Shown: positions 26,233 to 37,800 of the stretch, piece by piece | Layout of the letters: each line of letters starts with the position of its first letter | Position numbering within the stretch: position 1 is the first letter of the stretch | From: Hyphomicrobiales bacterium | Lineage (GTDB): Bacteria > Pseudomonadota > Alphaproteobacteria > Rhizobiales > Rhizobiaceae | Length of the DNA: 64,000 bases | Assembly (NCBI GenBank): GCA_900489925.1 | Contig: UEHQ01000012.1 | Location: forward strand, 372,001-436,000 | Reading direction: 5' to 3' | Notes under the pieces: generated by a model | Database searches by the model: none | Told to the model about the DNA's origin: nothing | What the model saw: the letters and a program-made list of their open reading frames with translations, nothing else | Program-made: the position numbers and the translations under genes

Positions 26233-27402
26233 CTACTTGGCGAAAATCAGCAGAAAATACGCCAGGAACAGGACCAGATGAACAGCACCCTGCATCAGAT
26301 GTGTGCGTCCACTCGCGAAAGTCAGCATGCTCAGTGCAAGCGTCAGAATCAGCAGGACAGGATCGCTGTGCTCCAAACCAAGTACGATAGGGCGGTCGGT
26401 AACATGACTGATCACCAGCATGGCGGGTACCGTCAATCCGATCGTAGACAGCACCGAACCGAGAAAGATGTTCACCGACCGTTGCAGGTGATTGGCTACC
26501 GAGGCACGCACGGCGCTGATCGCTTCCGGCGTCGCAACCAGCACCGCCATCATAACGCCGCCAAGGGCTACGGGCGCGTGCAGTGTCTCGATAAAGTAGT
26601 CTATCGGAGGCGCGAGCTTCTCGACCAGGAAAACGACCAGCGCCATGTAAGCGAATAGGAAAGCGACCGGAAACCAGAGCGACCCCTCGTGAGCAGTCTT
26701 GTGCTGGACGTTCACACCTTCCTCGCCATCATCAATGAAAAATCCCCGGTGCCGACCTGTCTGGAGCATCAGGAACACAACGTAGAGACCGACTGAGATC
26801 ACCGCCAAAATCGACTGCTGCGGAATGGAGTAGCCGGGCCCGTCACTTTGTCGGGTGAAATTCGGCATGATCATGCTCAGCGTCGCCAATGGTACGATGA
26901 CACCGAGATAGGCGTTGGCGCCTTGGAGATTATGGTGCTGATCAGGTCTCCGCCACCCTCCCACAAGCAAGGAGAGGCCAACCATGCCGTTCAAGATGAT
27001 CATCACGACGGCAAACAGCGTATGGGTGACGAGTGTTGGATTGTTGTCGCCGTGCAGCATCACGGCCGTAATGGCCATCACCTCGATCGACGTGATGGTC
27101 AATGTCAGGATCAGGGTCCCGTAGGGCTCACCCAACCGCTCGGCAAGATGATCGGCATGGCGAACGACAGAGAGCGCAGAGCCGAGGACGACGGAAAACA
27201 GCCAGACGAAGATGATCGTCAGCCACACAGGATTGGCAAACTGGCTGGTAAAGGTATCGCCATAGATGAGGAACAGGATGCTCGTCACCGCGCTGACGGC
27301 AAGAAACCACTCCCGATGCGCCAACTCACCAAACCCAGCCCGTCGCAACGTACCGCTCTCCGCAGTCACACCGGTGCCCTCCACAGCCGTTCGCGACGCC
27401 AT
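26233..27402 (-). CDS. chaA: ChaA-like Ca2+(Na+)/H+ antiporter
   Basis: An inner-membrane cation/proton antiporter of the CaCA superfamily, about 389 residues from the start used here, with about 11 helices. The two alpha-repeat regions are seen: LTITSIEVMAITAVMLHGD in the first half and VAVLVATPEAISAVRASVANHLQRSVNIFLGSVLSTIGLT in the second. An acidic loop FFIDDGEEG lies between the halves. The start is uncertain: an ATG at 27462 would add 20 residues that look non-homologous. It is monocistronic between repA and the rut operon. Confidence 0.8.
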   Translation of the reverse strand: MASRTAVEGTGVTAESGTLRRAGFGELAHREWFLAVSAVTSILFLIYGDTFTSQFANPVWLTIIFVWLFSVVLGSALSVVRHADHLAERLGEPYGTLILTLTITSIEVMAITAVMLHGDNNPTLVTHTLFAVVMIILNGMVGLSLLVGGWRRPDQHHNLQGANAYLGVIVPLATLSMIMPNFTRQSDGPGYSIPQQSILAVISVGLYVVFLMLQTGRHRGFFIDDGEEGVNVQHKTAHEGSLWFPVAFLFAYMALVVFLVEKLAPPIDYFIETLHAPVALGGVMMAVLVATPEAISAVRASVANHLQRSVNIFLGSVLSTIGLTVPAMLVISHVTDRPIVLGLEHSDPVLLILTLALSMLTFASGRTHLMQGAVHLVLFLAYFLLIFAK

Positions 27403-27539
27403 CTCGGCGTCGGCATCCAAGCGCGCGACGCGCCAGCGATCGCGTGCACCTGAACATGACATTTGCCCGGTTTCCCGGCTATATCAACTGGCGATCGAGA
27501 AGCACCGACCTTTGACGTACGTTGATCCCGATCAGCCGG

Positions 27540-28061
27540 TTACAGCGTGTGATACTGCCGGTCGAAATAGATCAACGCCTGGCCGCCATCGTTTTCGCGG
27601 ATCGCCACAACCTCGCAGATGAGGATGTCGTGGGTGCCGCCGTCCGAGACAGTCCTCACCCTGCAGTCGAGAGATATTAACGCGTCATCAAGTACCGGTG
27701 CGCCCGTTTCCAGCAACGACCATCTGGCACCGTCGAAACGCTCCTTTGCCGGGGTCTTGCCGCCAAACCGCCGACTGAGATCGGCATGGCCTCCCTCTAG
27801 CGTATTGACGCACAGCACCTGATTGGCCTTGACGGCAGGGTAGGCGGACGACTCCCTGTTGAGGCATACCAATAGAGTTGGGGGACTGTCACTGACGCTG
27901 CACACTGCCGTTGCCGCAAAGCCGGCAAGGCCACCGGGACCATCCGTCGTCACGATGTTGACCGCAGCCCCAAGCCGCGCCATCGCGTTGCGATACTCAT
28001 CCTTTCTCTCGTCGAGAGATGGAATGATCGATGGAGGCGGACTCAAAGGAGTGGCGTGCAT
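27540..28061 (-). CDS. rutF: Flavin reductase of pyrimidine catabolism
   Basis: A 173-residue FMN reductase family protein: [19 protein letters not shown]-like N-terminus, [17 protein letters not shown], and a C-terminal [13 protein letters not shown]. RutF regenerates reduced FMN for the RutA monooxygenase. AAGGAACCTGAC precedes the ATG at 28061; an upstream in-frame TTG at 28079 is less likely. It is the last gene of the rutABCDEF operon. Confidence 0.9.
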   Translation of the reverse strand: MHATPLSPPPSIIPSLDERKDEYRNAMARLGAAVNIVTTDGPGGLAGFAATAVCSVSDSPPTLLVCLNRESSAYPAVKANQVLCVNTLEGGHADLSRRFGGKTPAKERFDGARWSLLETGAPVLDDALISLDCRVRTVSDGGTHDILICEVVAIRENDGGQALIYFDRQYHTL

Positions 28062-28085
28062 GTCAGGTTCCTTGCGCAAGTGACA

Positions 28086-28667
28086 TCAGGCGATAACGCA
28101 TGCATCCTCGAAGCTGAGCCGCGGCAAGCGACCAAAGAGCTTCGAGGGATCCCCGTGGCCGAGGTTGATCAAGAGATTTGATTTCCAGCTTGTCCCCGCA
28201 AAGAAGGCTTCGTCGACCTTCGCCTTGTCGAACCCGGACATAGGACCTGTATCAAGCCCGAGCGCACGTGCTGCGAGAATCAGATATCCCGCCTGAAGGG
28301 TCGCATTCCGGAATGCCGTTTCCTCGCTGAGGGCCGGGCTGGATGTGAACCACGACCGAGCGTCGGCATGCGGAAACAATTCCGGCAGACGCTCGTAAAA
28401 GGCCGCGTCGTAGGCCGCGATGACGGTGAAGGGAGCCGTCATGGTCTTCTCCCGGTTGCCCGATGAAAGCGAGGGCTCCAGCTTCGCCTTGGCCTCAGCG
28501 CTTTCGATGAACACGAAGCGTGCCGGCGAGCAGTTGGCCGACGTCGGCCCCATCCGCACAAGTTCGTAAAGTTTGCGGATCGTTTCAGACGCAATCGGTC
28601 GATCGTCCCAGCCATTGTGGGTGCGCGCATCCGTAAAAAGGGCCGCCAGGGCGGCGTCATCAAGCAT
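28086..28667 (-). CDS. rutE: Probable malonic semialdehyde reductase
   Basis: A 193-residue nitroreductase-fold oxidoreductase ([50 protein letters not shown]). RutE reduces malonic semialdehyde from uracil breakdown to 3-hydroxypropionate. The length matches E. coli RutE. The ATG at 28667 is preferred to the TTG at 28673. Confidence 0.92.
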   Translation of the reverse strand: MLDDAALAALFTDARTHNGWDDRPIASETIRKLYELVRMGPTSANCSPARFVFIESAEAKAKLEPSLSSGNREKTMTAPFTVIAAYDAAFYERLPELFPHADARSWFTSSPALSEETAFRNATLQAGYLILAARALGLDTGPMSGFDKAKVDEAFFAGTSWKSNLLINLGHGDPSKLFGRLPRLSFEDACVIA

Positions 28668-28677
28668 CGTCAATTTC

Positions 28678-29469
28678 TTATCCTTGGTAAGCGTGGGCGT
28701 CTCGTTTCAGAAAACCCAGAAGTGTGCTGTTGAACTGTTCCGGTTCCACGACGTTCACGGCATGGGCGCCGAAATCCGAAAGTGCGAGTTGGGCATTCGG
28801 CAAACCATCCGCCAGGCGAACTGATCGCGAATAGGGCACGAGCAGATCGTCGCGCGTGGCGACCACTAGCGTGGGAGTGTCGATCTCGCCGAGACGGTCG
28901 TCGACGTCAAAAGCGCGCAGGGCCGCGATGCGTCGCAAGATATTCGCCTTGCCCTGGAAATGAGCGACGCCATGCTCGTCCTCAGAGGACATTCGCTCCG
29001 CGTTCTCGGACATCCAGATGGCCGGGTAGAGAAAGAGAGGCTGGGCTTTGACAAATGCCTCGACACCAGAGCGTTCTAGCAGTTCGACGCGAACGTCGAA
29101 GCATCGACCGGAATGTGGATCAGCCTTGCTCCATGCGTTGACGAGAACAAGCCGATCGATCAACCCGGGCCGCCGCAGCGCAATATCCAGACCGATCAAC
29201 CCGCCAAGCGCATGGCCGACGAAGTCAAAGCGATCGAGTTGAAGCTCGCTCGCGATCGCCAGCACATCATCCGCCATGGAGCCAATTCCACCGTTCGGCA
29301 CGTCGCCACCGGTTCGGCCCGTACCACGATGATCGTAGGTGATAATGCGAAACTGGGTGGAAAGCGCCTCGATCTGAGGCGCCCAGTAACGACCGGATCC
29401 ACCGAGGCCGGAGGAGAGGATCACTGTCCTGGCCTCCGGATGATCAATCCCATGAACCTCGAAATGCAT
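28678..29469 (-). CDS. rutD: Aminoacrylate-processing alpha/beta hydrolase
   Basis: A 263-residue alpha/beta hydrolase. [15 protein letters not shown] forms the oxyanion side, [13 protein letters not shown] replaces the usual nucleophile-elbow Ser with Ala, and [15 protein letters not shown] carries the terminal His. RutD is thought to speed spontaneous hydrolysis of aminoacrylate/carbamate, and a non-Ser elbow is known in some RutD proteins. The start at 29469 lies just 5 bases after the rutC stop. Confidence 0.9.
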   Translation of the reverse strand: MHFEVHGIDHPEARTVILSSGLGGSGRYWAPQIEALSTQFRIITYDHRGTGRTGGDVPNGGIGSMADDVLAIASELQLDRFDFVGHALGGLIGLDIALRRPGLIDRLVLVNAWSKADPHSGRCFDVRVELLERSGVEAFVKAQPLFLYPAIWMSENAERMSSEDEHGVAHFQGKANILRRIAALRAFDVDDRLGEIDTPTLVVATRDDLLVPYSRSVRLADGLPNAQLALSDFGAHAVNVVEPEQFNSTLLGFLKRDAHAYQG

Positions 29470-29473
29470 GCTC

Positions 29474-29863
29474 TTACTTCTTGCCAATATGAGCGACGGT
29501 GGCAATTTCGACCAATGCATCCGGTTTTACGAGGCCGCACTGGACGCAGTAACGCGCTGGCTTGTCGCCCGGAAAATATTCGGCATAGACGGCGTTGACG
29601 GCCTGATAGTTGGACCAGTCCGTGACGAAGATGTGGTTCATCGTCACGTCCTCCATCGTGCCGCCAGCCGTCTCGATCACCGATTTGATCGTTTCGAGCA
29701 CGTGCCGTGTCTGTGCGCCTGCGTCGCCTACGTGGACGACATCATTGTTCTTGTCGAAGGGCAGGGTGCCCGAGACGTAGACGACGCCATCGGCGAGAGT
29801 GCCCGGCGAATAAGGTGCGATCGGCTTCTGTGTTCCGACCGGAACGACGATAGACTTTGGCAT
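29474..29863 (-). CDS. rutC: RidA-family 3-aminoacrylate deaminase
   Basis: A 129-residue RidA/YjgF-family protein ([50 protein letters not shown]). In the Rut pathway it converts 3-aminoacrylate to malonic semialdehyde. AAGGAGA lies 7 bases before the ATG. Confidence 0.93.
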   Translation of the reverse strand: MPKSIVVPVGTQKPIAPYSPGTLADGVVYVSGTLPFDKNNDVVHVGDAGAQTRHVLETIKSVIETAGGTMEDVTMNHIFVTDWSNYQAVNAVYAEYFPGDKPARYCVQCGLVKPDALVEIATVAHIGKK

Positions 29864-29874
29864 TGAAACTCTCC

Positions 29875-30612
29875 TTAAGGGTTGGCCGGGGCTGCTTGAG
29901 AAATGACGCCGCAGAAGTCGTTGACCGTCGCAACCCAGCCAAAGAACTTTTCGACGTTGTAGACGGTCGCTTGCTGAATGAAGTCCGGGCCTAGGTGGTG
30001 AGTGGCATCCTCGAGCATCACACCGAAATATTCGAGATGAAACGCGTCCCTCAGCGAGCTCTCCACGCAGACATTCGTCGCGATACCGACAAAGACGAGA
30101 TTACGAATCCCCCGTGCGCGCAGCACGCTGTCCATGTTTGTGTTGAAGAAGCCGCTGTAACGGGTCTTCGGAACCAGGATATCGCCGGGTTGCGGCTGCA
30201 ACTCGTCGACGATCGCGTAGTCCCAGGTGCCTTTGGCGAGAAGCTTGCCGTGCAGTTCCGGCCGCTGACGCATCGTCTTCAGCGCATTGGATTTGTGGTA
30301 GTTCGGCGAGCCCGGTCCTCCCGCCTCCACGTAGTCCTTGTCCCAGCCGTTCTGGAAGTAGATGACCTGCACGCCCGCCGCGCGCGCCCCGTCGAGCGTC
30401 CTCTTTATGTTGGCAATCGTGCCCTTGGCGCCGGCTATGTCGAAGCCAGCGAGATCGACATAACCACCCTCCGTCGAGTAGGCGTTTTGCATGTCGACAA
30501 CGACGACAGCAGTCTCGCTCGGTTTCAGGGTGATCGGCTCAGGACGGGCAGGCAGGGTGACGCTCTGCGCATGCTCTTGAGGTGCGACATATCCAGCTGC
30601 AGCGGTGCTCAT
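29875..30612 (-). CDS. rutB: Peroxyureidoacrylate/ureidoacrylate amidohydrolase
   Basis: A 245-residue isochorismatase-fold hydrolase. The catalytic Asp is in [10 protein letters not shown] and the Cys in [29 protein letters not shown] is also conserved. It releases carbamate from the product of RutA. The start at 30612 overlaps the rutA stop by four bases (ATGA); an upstream GTG at 30651 would run into rutA. Confidence 0.93.
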   Translation of the reverse strand: MSTAAAGYVAPQEHAQSVTLPARPEPITLKPSETAVVVVDMQNAYSTEGGYVDLAGFDIAGAKGTIANIKRTLDGARAAGVQVIYFQNGWDKDYVEAGGPGSPNYHKSNALKTMRQRPELHGKLLAKGTWDYAIVDELQPQPGDILVPKTRYSGFFNTNMDSVLRARGIRNLVFVGIATNVCVESSLRDAFHLEYFGVMLEDATHHLGPDFIQQATVYNVEKFFGWVATVNDFCGVISQAAPANP

Positions 30613-31700
30613 TCTGCAGCCTCCAGCATCGGCTTGATATGCTGCCGGCACTTCATCAGGGGCTGGATCTTCGTTCCGAAATCCTCGACGCCCTTCACGA
30701 AATCATCGAAGGCCAGAAGCACACCGCCGGTTCCCGGTACCGTCGGCACCTCATCAAGCAGCGCGGCGACTGTTTCGTATGAACCGACCAAGGTTCCCAT
30801 GTTGATGTTGACCGCCGATACCGGATCGGCCATCTGCCGAACGTTGGTGTCCGCGCCGGATTTCGTGTCGGCTGCGCCCTGCAAGCCAAGCCAGGCAATG
30901 GCCTCCTGGTCGGCGCCATCCTTGTAGCTCTCCCACTTGGCGCGGGCCGCCTCGTCGGTCTCGTCGGCGATCACCATGAAAAGCACGAAGGAGGAGACAT
31001 CGCGGCCGGTCTTCGCCGTTGCCGCCTGCAAGCGCTCGGCGGCTGGCGCGAACGCCTTCGGCGTGTTCACTCCAACGCCGAAGCAGAAGTTATAATCGGC
31101 ATACTGTGCCGAAAACTCCATGCCTGCATTCGACGAGCCCGCGCAGATGACCTTCATGTGCGTCTGCGGCTGGGGCGAGAGACGGCAATCGTCCATCTGG
31201 AAGAACTCGCCTTTCAGATCGCTCTTGCCGGTTTCCCAGAGGTCCCTCAGAACCGTTGCGTACTCGCCCAGATAATCGTAGCGCTTGGTGAAATACTCAT
31301 CGCCGGGCCACATCCCCATCTGCGAATATTCCGGCCGCTGCCAGCCCGTCACAAGATTGAGGCCAAACCGGCCGTTGGAGATGGAGTCGATTGTCGACGC
31401 CATGCGGGCGACGATGGCTGGTGGCATCACGAGCGTCGCTGCAGTCGCAAACAGCTTGATTCGCGTCGTGACGGCAGCCAAGCCAGACATCAGGGTGAAG
31501 GATTCGAGATTGTGATCCCAGAATTCGGTCTTGCCGCCGAAACCACGGAGCTTGATCATCGACAGCACGAAGTCGAGACCGTATTTCTCCGCCTTCAGCG
31601 TAATTTCCTTGTTGAGCTCGAAGGTCGGCTTGTACTGCGGTGCGTTCTCAGACAGCAACCAACCATTATTTCCAATCGGAATGAAAACACCGACTTCCAT
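30609..31700 (-). CDS. rutA: Pyrimidine monooxygenase
   Basis: A 363-residue flavin-dependent luciferase-fold monooxygenase that opens the uracil or thymine ring. [47 protein letters not shown] and [29 protein letters not shown] are near-canonical RutA motifs. GAGGAGAG precedes the ATG. It is the first gene of the rut operon; the uracil permease rutG and repressor rutR are not in the window. Confidence 0.95.
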   Translation of the reverse strand: MEVGVFIPIGNNGWLLSENAPQYKPTFELNKEITLKAEKYGLDFVLSMIKLRGFGGKTEFWDHNLESFTLMSGLAAVTTRIKLFATAATLVMPPAIVARMASTIDSISNGRFGLNLVTGWQRPEYSQMGMWPGDEYFTKRYDYLGEYATVLRDLWETGKSDLKGEFFQMDDCRLSPQPQTHMKVICAGSSNAGMEFSAQYADYNFCFGVGVNTPKAFAPAAERLQAATAKTGRDVSSFVLFMVIADETDEAARAKWESYKDGADQEAIAWLGLQGAADTKSGADTNVRQMADPVSAVNINMGTLVGSYETVAALLDEVPTVPGTGGVLLAFDDFVKGVEDFGTKIQPLMKCRQHIKPMLEAAE

Positions 31701-31832
31701 ATTCTGCTCTCCTCTTGAGGCGACGAGCGGCCGAGGCCTTGGGTTCGCAGTATTGAATGCAGGTTGCGTGCCACTCTGAAAACATCAATAAAATCAACGC
31801 AACGCTCGTTGATGCTCTCTGTTTATTTATCG

Positions 31833-31860
31833 TTTGGTCAATTTTTTATCGGATGATAAA
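31833..31860. promoter_or_regulatory. Candidate operators upstream of rutA
   Basis: TTTGGTCAAT contains one complete half-site (TGGTCAA) of the RutR operator TTGACCA-N2-TGGTCAA; the other half is degenerate. Immediately beside it TTTATCggatGATAAA is a perfect inverted repeat with a 4-base spacer. They lie about 135-160 bases upstream of rutA, in the region shared with the divergent eptA-like gene. Confidence 0.3.
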
Positions 31861-32145
31861 TTTTCTGCCGAAATGACGGTCATTGCCGCCTACATTTTCA
31901 CCAGTGCAAGATTTTGCCCACAAAATACCCACCAGATCGCCGCGGAAGGCGTCCGAGAAGTGTGCTCCGACCATGGGGCGATTAGTCCCCGAAACCTGTT
32001 TACGACACAGTCCTCCGGCCCTCCGAACCGCAAGCCTTCAGGTTCTTGTCAGAAAAGATCGTCATCCAGCGTCGGCGCGGGCCGACGATCTCCTGTGGCT
32101 CTTCCCCGAGATGCCCCGCGCCAGTAATCTTCTGGAGACAATCGC

Positions 32146-33813
32146 TTGAGCGACAATAAAATGAAGGCCGGAGCAAATGCCTTCCGGCCAGCAATCGGCG
32201 CTGTCACGCTCTGCCTGATAACGACCGCCTACATCCTGCTCGTGACCAACCGCACATTCTGGACCAAGGCGTTCGGATATTTCGACGCCGATCACCTCTC
32301 GTTTGCGCTTTTCCTCACCGGTATCGCGGTGGCGAGCATGGCGTTCATCACTGCCTTTTCGGCAAAGTATATCACCAAGCCATTCCTGATCTTCTTCATT
32401 CTCGTCTCATCCGCGGCATCCTGGTTCACGGACCAGTTCGGCGTGATCGTCGACAGGGAGATGATCCGCAACGCCGCCGTTTCGACCGGCGCTGAGGCCG
32501 GCCATCTCATCACCACGCGGTTTGCGATCCACCTGCTGCTGACCGGCATCCTGCCGTCTCTCCTCATCCTGTGGGTTCGGATCCAGCACCGCCCCGTACT
32601 GCAAAAGCTTGCGCACAATACCGCGGTCGTCGTGGGGTGCCTCGCGATTTTTGCTGCAGTGGGCCTCGGCAACTACCGGACATTTGCCGGCGTCGGGCGC
32701 GCTCACAACGACATCCTCGACACGCTCAATCCATTTGCCCCGATCACCAGCGCAGTGAAATTCGCCATCTCTCTCCAGCGTGATGCACGCGTCGTTGCCC
32801 AGCCGTTGGGAACCGACGCACACCGCGTCGGCTCCATCAATCCGGCCAAGCCACGCGTAACCATCCTCGTTGTCGGAGAAACGGCACGCGCGGAGGATTT
32901 TTCGCTTGGCGGATACAAGCGCGAGACGAATCCTGAGCTGAAGAAGCAGAATGTCGTGTACTTCCAGAACACAAGCAGCTGCGGCACGGCGACGGCAGTT
33001 TCGCTGCCGTGCCTGTTTTCGGTCTACACAAGGAATACCTATACGCACCGCAAGGGCTTGGAAACGCAGAACCTCTTGGACGTCCTTGCCAACGCTAAGG
33101 TGACGAGCACCTGGCTCGACAACGACACCGGCAGCTATCACGTCACCGATCGCGTTTCCTACACCTACCTGCCCCCGTCCGCCGATCCCCGCTTCTGCAA
33201 GGACGGCGAATGCCTCGACGATATCCTTTTGGACAAGGTGGACGCATGGCTCGACAAGGTGAACGGCGACAGCGTCCTTGTCCTTCATCAGCTCGGCAGT
33301 CATGGCCCCGCATATTTTGCGCGCTACCCCGAGGAATTCCGCCGCTTCAAGCCGGATTGCCGCGCCAATGATTTTGGAAGCTGCTCTCCTGAGGAAATCA
33401 GGAACGCTTACGACAATACCATCCTCTATACTGACCACCTCGTGGCGTCGGTCATCGAGAAGGTAAAGCGGCGTTCGGAGAACCTGACGGGAGCTGTCGT
33501 CTATCTATCGGATCACGGCGAGTCGCTGGGCGAGAACGGCATATATCTCCACGGCACGCCGTATTTCATTGCTCCGTCGCAGCAGACACACGTGCCATTC
33601 CTTGCCTGGCTCTCGGATGATCTCCAGAAGACTGCCGGCTTCGATATGGCGTGTCTGGCAAACCGGGCAGGCGAGACCTACTCGCACGACAACTTCTTCC
33701 ATAGCATCCTGGGCCTCATCGATGTCTCGACGAAGGTCTACGACCCGAAGCTTGACGTCTTTGCCGGATGCAGGCGGCAGCCAGCCAACGTTGCATCGCT
33801 AACGACCAACTGA
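32146..33813 (+). CDS. eptA: EptA-like lipid A phosphoethanolamine transferase
   Basis: A 555-residue inner-membrane enzyme adding phosphoethanolamine to lipid A. Five N-terminal helices span about 15-185, followed by a periplasmic sulfatase-fold domain. VGETARAEDFSLGGY supplies the metal Glu, SCGTATAVSLPCLFS the nucleophile Thr, and YLSDHGESLGENGIYLHG plus THVPFLAW the remaining metal ligands; several Cys pairs suit disulfides. The TTG at 32146 has GGAG 8 bases upstream; the ATG at 32161 lacks a good site. Such modification reduces susceptibility to cationic peptides. Confidence 0.9.
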   Translation: MSDNKMKAGANAFRPAIGAVTLCLITTAYILLVTNRTFWTKAFGYFDADHLSFALFLTGIAVASMAFITAFSAKYITKPFLIFFILVSSAASWFTDQFGVIVDREMIRNAAVSTGAEAGHLITTRFAIHLLLTGILPSLLILWVRIQHRPVLQKLAHNTAVVVGCLAIFAAVGLGNYRTFAGVGRAHNDILDTLNPFAPITSAVKFAISLQRDARVVAQPLGTDAHRVGSINPAKPRVTILVVGETARAEDFSLGGYKRETNPELKKQNVVYFQNTSSCGTATAVSLPCLFSVYTRNTYTHRKGLETQNLLDVLANAKVTSTWLDNDTGSYHVTDRVSYTYLPPSADPRFCKDGECLDDILLDKVDAWLDKVNGDSVLVLHQLGSHGPAYFARYPEEFRRFKPDCRANDFGSCSPEEIRNAYDNTILYTDHLVASVIEKVKRRSENLTGAVVYLSDHGESLGENGIYLHGTPYFIAPSQQTHVPFLAWLSDDLQKTAGFDMACLANRAGETYSHDNFFHSILGLIDVSTKVYDPKLDVFAGCRRQPANVASLTTN

Positions 33814-34053
33814 CCCGAGTGCCGGCTTGCACCATTTGGGCGCTGCCGGCGCTTCCATCCCGTCGCCGAAATGGGAGCTAGGCGGGCGCTTCTACCGCTG
33901 CAGCTCAAGCAGGACGAGATTAGCTTCAATAGAGCCGGGAAGGAGCGCAGAACCTGAACAGCATCTCGGAGCTATCGAGACACCGAAAACAATGTTATCC
34001 TAATATACGGATGGTGAAATGTAATATTGTCGATCTCGCAGGTGGAGAGAACA

Positions 34054-34800
34054 ATGCAGGATTACTCACCTTGCCTTCAGCGACGCGCCCGCACGCTCGC
34101 AGCGTCTTACGCACTTCTTGCCTTCGTAATCCCCTTCGGTTCTGCATTGGCGCAACAGCCCACCCCTGAACAGCGGAGTGCAGTCAGGGCAGCCTGCCGC
34201 GCAGACTTCATAGCGCAGTGCTCGGGCGTAACGCCTGGCGGCATCGAGGCACTGACCTGCCTGCAGAAGCATAGCGCAACACTCTCCGAGAGCTGCCAAA
34301 AGGCGGTGCCCGCCATAACCGCACCCAAGAAGGCGACGGCATTCTCGCCAACCGAAGCACCGGCCGCAGCGGTTATCCTCGTGGCGTCGTCGCCCACCAC
34401 CGCTCAACGTAATGCGATCAAGTCGGCTTGCAGCTCCGATTTCATGAAACTGTGCTCAGGTGTCACGCCCGGCGGCGCCGAAGCGCTTTCATGCCTGCAG
34501 AAAAACAACAGTGCCCTATCTGGCTCGTGCCAGCAGGCGGTCGGCGCACTGTCAACCGGCTCGGCTCCCGCGGCGAGCCCTCCGGCCGCCGGCGGAACGA
34601 CCACAGCAAGCCCACCGGCAGCCATGCCGTCGTTCACTCCTAGGCAAGAGGTCAGGATTGTGCGCGAGACCTGCGGAGGAGATTTCCGCCGCCTTTGCAG
34701 CACCGTGCCGCTTGGTGGCGGTCGCGGCATCGCATGCCTTCGAGAAAATCTCTCTCATCTCTCGGCGGGCTGCCAGAAAGTTCTGACCAAGGGGCTCTGA
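34054..34800 (+). CDS. Exported Cys-rich triple-repeat protein
   Basis: A 248-residue protein with a Sec signal peptide (cleavage near SALA) and three similar repeats of about 45 residues: ACRADFIAQCSGVTPGG...CLQ...SESCQ, ACSSDFMKLCSGVTPGG...CLQ...SGSCQ and TCGGDFRRLCSTVPLGG...CLR...SAGCQ. Each repeat has four Cys in fixed spacing, like the Cys-rich GLG1/FGF-receptor-type repeat. Pro/Ala/Thr-rich linkers separate them. It is probably periplasmic with two disulfides per repeat. GGAGAGA precedes the ATG at 34054. Similar short proteins occur widely in rhizobia; the function is unknown. Confidence 0.75.
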   Translation: MQDYSPCLQRRARTLAASYALLAFVIPFGSALAQQPTPEQRSAVRAACRADFIAQCSGVTPGGIEALTCLQKHSATLSESCQKAVPAITAPKKATAFSPTEAPAAAVILVASSPTTAQRNAIKSACSSDFMKLCSGVTPGGAEALSCLQKNNSALSGSCQQAVGALSTGSAPAASPPAAGGTTTASPPAAMPSFTPRQEVRIVRETCGGDFRRLCSTVPLGGGRGIACLRENLSHLSAGCQKVLTKGL

Positions 34801-34837
34801 GAGACTGAAAGCGTTTCTCCTCGCCGCAAACAGGCCT

Positions 34838-37800
34838 CTATGCCTGCGACACTGGAGCTGTCTCCTTGTTACGCCTTGTCTTTCTGTATTCCTCGAAGCG
34901 CTGCAGTACGACGTAAAACGACGGGACGAACAACACCGCCAGGCAGGTCGATGCAATCATACCGCTGAAGACCGAGATCCCGATCGACTTGCGCGCGGAA
35001 GCGCCCGCACCGGACGCAAGCACCAGCGGCAGAACGCCAAGGATGAAGGAAAAAGACGTCATCAGGATCGGCCGGAAACGCAACCGAGCCGCTTCGATCG
35101 CAGCATCGGCGATCGCCATTCCCTCCGCGCGCTTGTCACGTGCATATTCCACGATCAGAATTGCGTTCTTGGAGGCAAGTGCGATCAGAAGGATGAGACC
35201 AATCTGCGTATAGAGGTTGTTGGCAACGCCGGTAGCGGTCAATGCGCCGACCGTCCCGATCAGCGCAAGCGGCACGGCAAGAAGCACCGCCAGCGGCAAA
35301 ATCCAGCTCTCATACTGGCCGGCCAGCACGAAATAGACGAGCAGCAAGGCCAGCGCGAATACAACATAGATCTGCGAGCCGACGGCCTTTTCCTGATAGG
35401 AAAGTGCACTCCATTCGAACCGGGTGCCGGGCGAAAGCGTCTGGTCGGCAAGCTGCTCCATGAGCTGCAGCGCCTGGCCGGAGCTGAAGCCGGGGGCTGA
35501 TCCGCCAACGATCGTGGCTGTCGGGTAGAGGTTAAAGAGACCGATCAGTGAAGGCCCCTGGCTCTCCGTAATATCGATGACGGTGTCGAGCGGGATCATC
35601 GTTCCGTCCCCCGCCTTCACCTTAAGATTGGCGATGTCGGCGGCACTCACGCGCGCTTCGGGGGAAGCCTGCACATAGACCTGGAATGTTCGGCCGAACG
35701 TATTGAACTGCGTGACGTAACTGGACCCCACGTAACCGGAAAGCGCCGAGAACACCTGTCCCGTCGTGACGCCGAGCGTTTCAGCCTTGATGCGATCCAC
35801 CGAGATCGCCAGCTGCGGCACCTCGGAGCGGAATGTCGAGTTCAGCCTCTGCAATGACGATTGCGCATTGCCGTTTCTGACGATCGTTTCCGCCAATGTC
35901 TGCAGAAGCGGATAGTCGAAGTTTCCGCTGGTCAGCTCGACCTGCATCGTAAAACCGTTGGCATTGCCGATACCCTGGATCGGAGGAGGGACGACGACGA
36001 GCGTCCGCGCCTCCAGGACCTTCCCGAGATCGACATTCAGGCGATCGTAGATGGAACGCAGGTCCTGGCCCTTCTGCTTTCCGCGCTGGCCCCAGTCCTT
36101 CAATACGACATAGGCGACACCAGCATTTTGAAGGCTCGCATTGTTGTCGAGGATCGAGATACCGCTGATCGTCAGCACCTGGTCCACACCCGGCGTCGCC
36201 TGTGCGATCGCGCCGACCTGCGCCATGACGGCATCTGTTCGCTCCTTTGAAGCTCCGTCCGGCAGCTGAGCGCTGATCAGGACATAGCCTTGATCTTCGA
36301 CCGGCAGGAACGCCGTCGGCTGGCGGGTCAAACCCCATATGGCGATGGAGATCAGGACGAGCGCCACGATGACCGATACCGCGCTATGGCGGACGAGACC
36401 GCCGATGAGCCTGACATATCCCCTCTCGCCAGCCGCATAGATCCTGTTGAAACCGCGGTAGATGAAGTTGCGCTGCTGCGGCGGCACCGGTGGACGCAGC
36501 CACAAAGCGCATTGCGTCGGCTTTAACGTCATCGCGTTGATGGCACTGATCAATGCCGTCGCGGCGATGACGAGCGCGAACTGTCTGTAAAGCTGCCCGG
36601 TCAGGCCGGGAAGGAAGGCGGCTGGGATGAAGACCGCCATCAGGACAAGGGTGATCCCGATCACCGGCCCGAACAGCTCGTCCATCGCCGCCTCGGCGGC
36701 TTCTCTGCCCGGCATGCCTTCTTCTATCTTTCGCGCAACGCCTTCCACGATGACGATCGCGTCATCAACGACGATGCCGATCGCAAGGACGATGGCAAAC
36801 AGGGTCGACAGGTTGACGGTGAAATTCAAAGCCGCCATGGCGGCAAATGACCCAATGATTGTCACCGGCACCGTTGTCGCCGGCACCAGCATCGCGCGCC
36901 AGTCCTGAAGGAAGATGAGGATGACGACAAGGACGAGAACGCCGGCTTCAATCAACGTCATGTAGACCTCACTGATGGAGGCCTTGACGAACTTCGTCGT
37001 ATCGAAGGGAATTTGATAGGCAAGGCCCTGCGGGAAGCTCTTGGAGAGCTCGGCCATGCGCGCGGAAACCTCCTCGGCGACGGTAATGGCATTGGCCTCG
37101 GGCAGCTGGGAAATGCCGATGCCGGTCGCAGGCTGACCGTTCTGCATGAAGGACTGGCTATAACTCTGGGCACCGAGTTCGACGCGGCCGATATCGCGAA
37201 TACGGGTGATGCGCCCACCGTCCTTCGCATCGACCTTGACGATGATGTTTTCGAAGTCGGGCGCGTCATTCAGACGCCCGTCGATGTTCAGCGTGTATTG
37301 GAAGTCCTGCCCCTTCGGAACAGGCGGCATCCCGACCTGTCCTGCGGCAACCTCCTGGCTCTGTTGCTGCACGACATTGATGATATCCTGCGGCGTCAGG
37401 CCGCGTGCCTGCAGAAGATCGGGATTCATCCAGATGCGCATGGCGTATTGCCCGGCACCGAATACGGTCACGTTGCCGACGCCGGGGAGGCGGGAGAGCT
37501 CATTCTGCAGGTTGATGACGGCATAGTTTGAAAGAAACAGGCTGTCATAGCGCCCATCGGGCGACGTCAGTGTGACGAAGCCGAGGATCGCGGTGGACTT
37601 CTTCTGTGTCGTGACGCCCTGCGCCTGCACTGCATCCGGCAGCGACGACATCGCTGTCGCAACGCGATTTTGGACCAGCACCTGCGCCTGGTCAGGGTCA
37701 GTGCCGATGGCAAAGGTCACCGTCAGCGAATAGGTGCCGTCGCTGGCGCTCGTCGACTGCATATAGAGCATGTCTTGGACGCCATTGACCTGTTGCTCGA

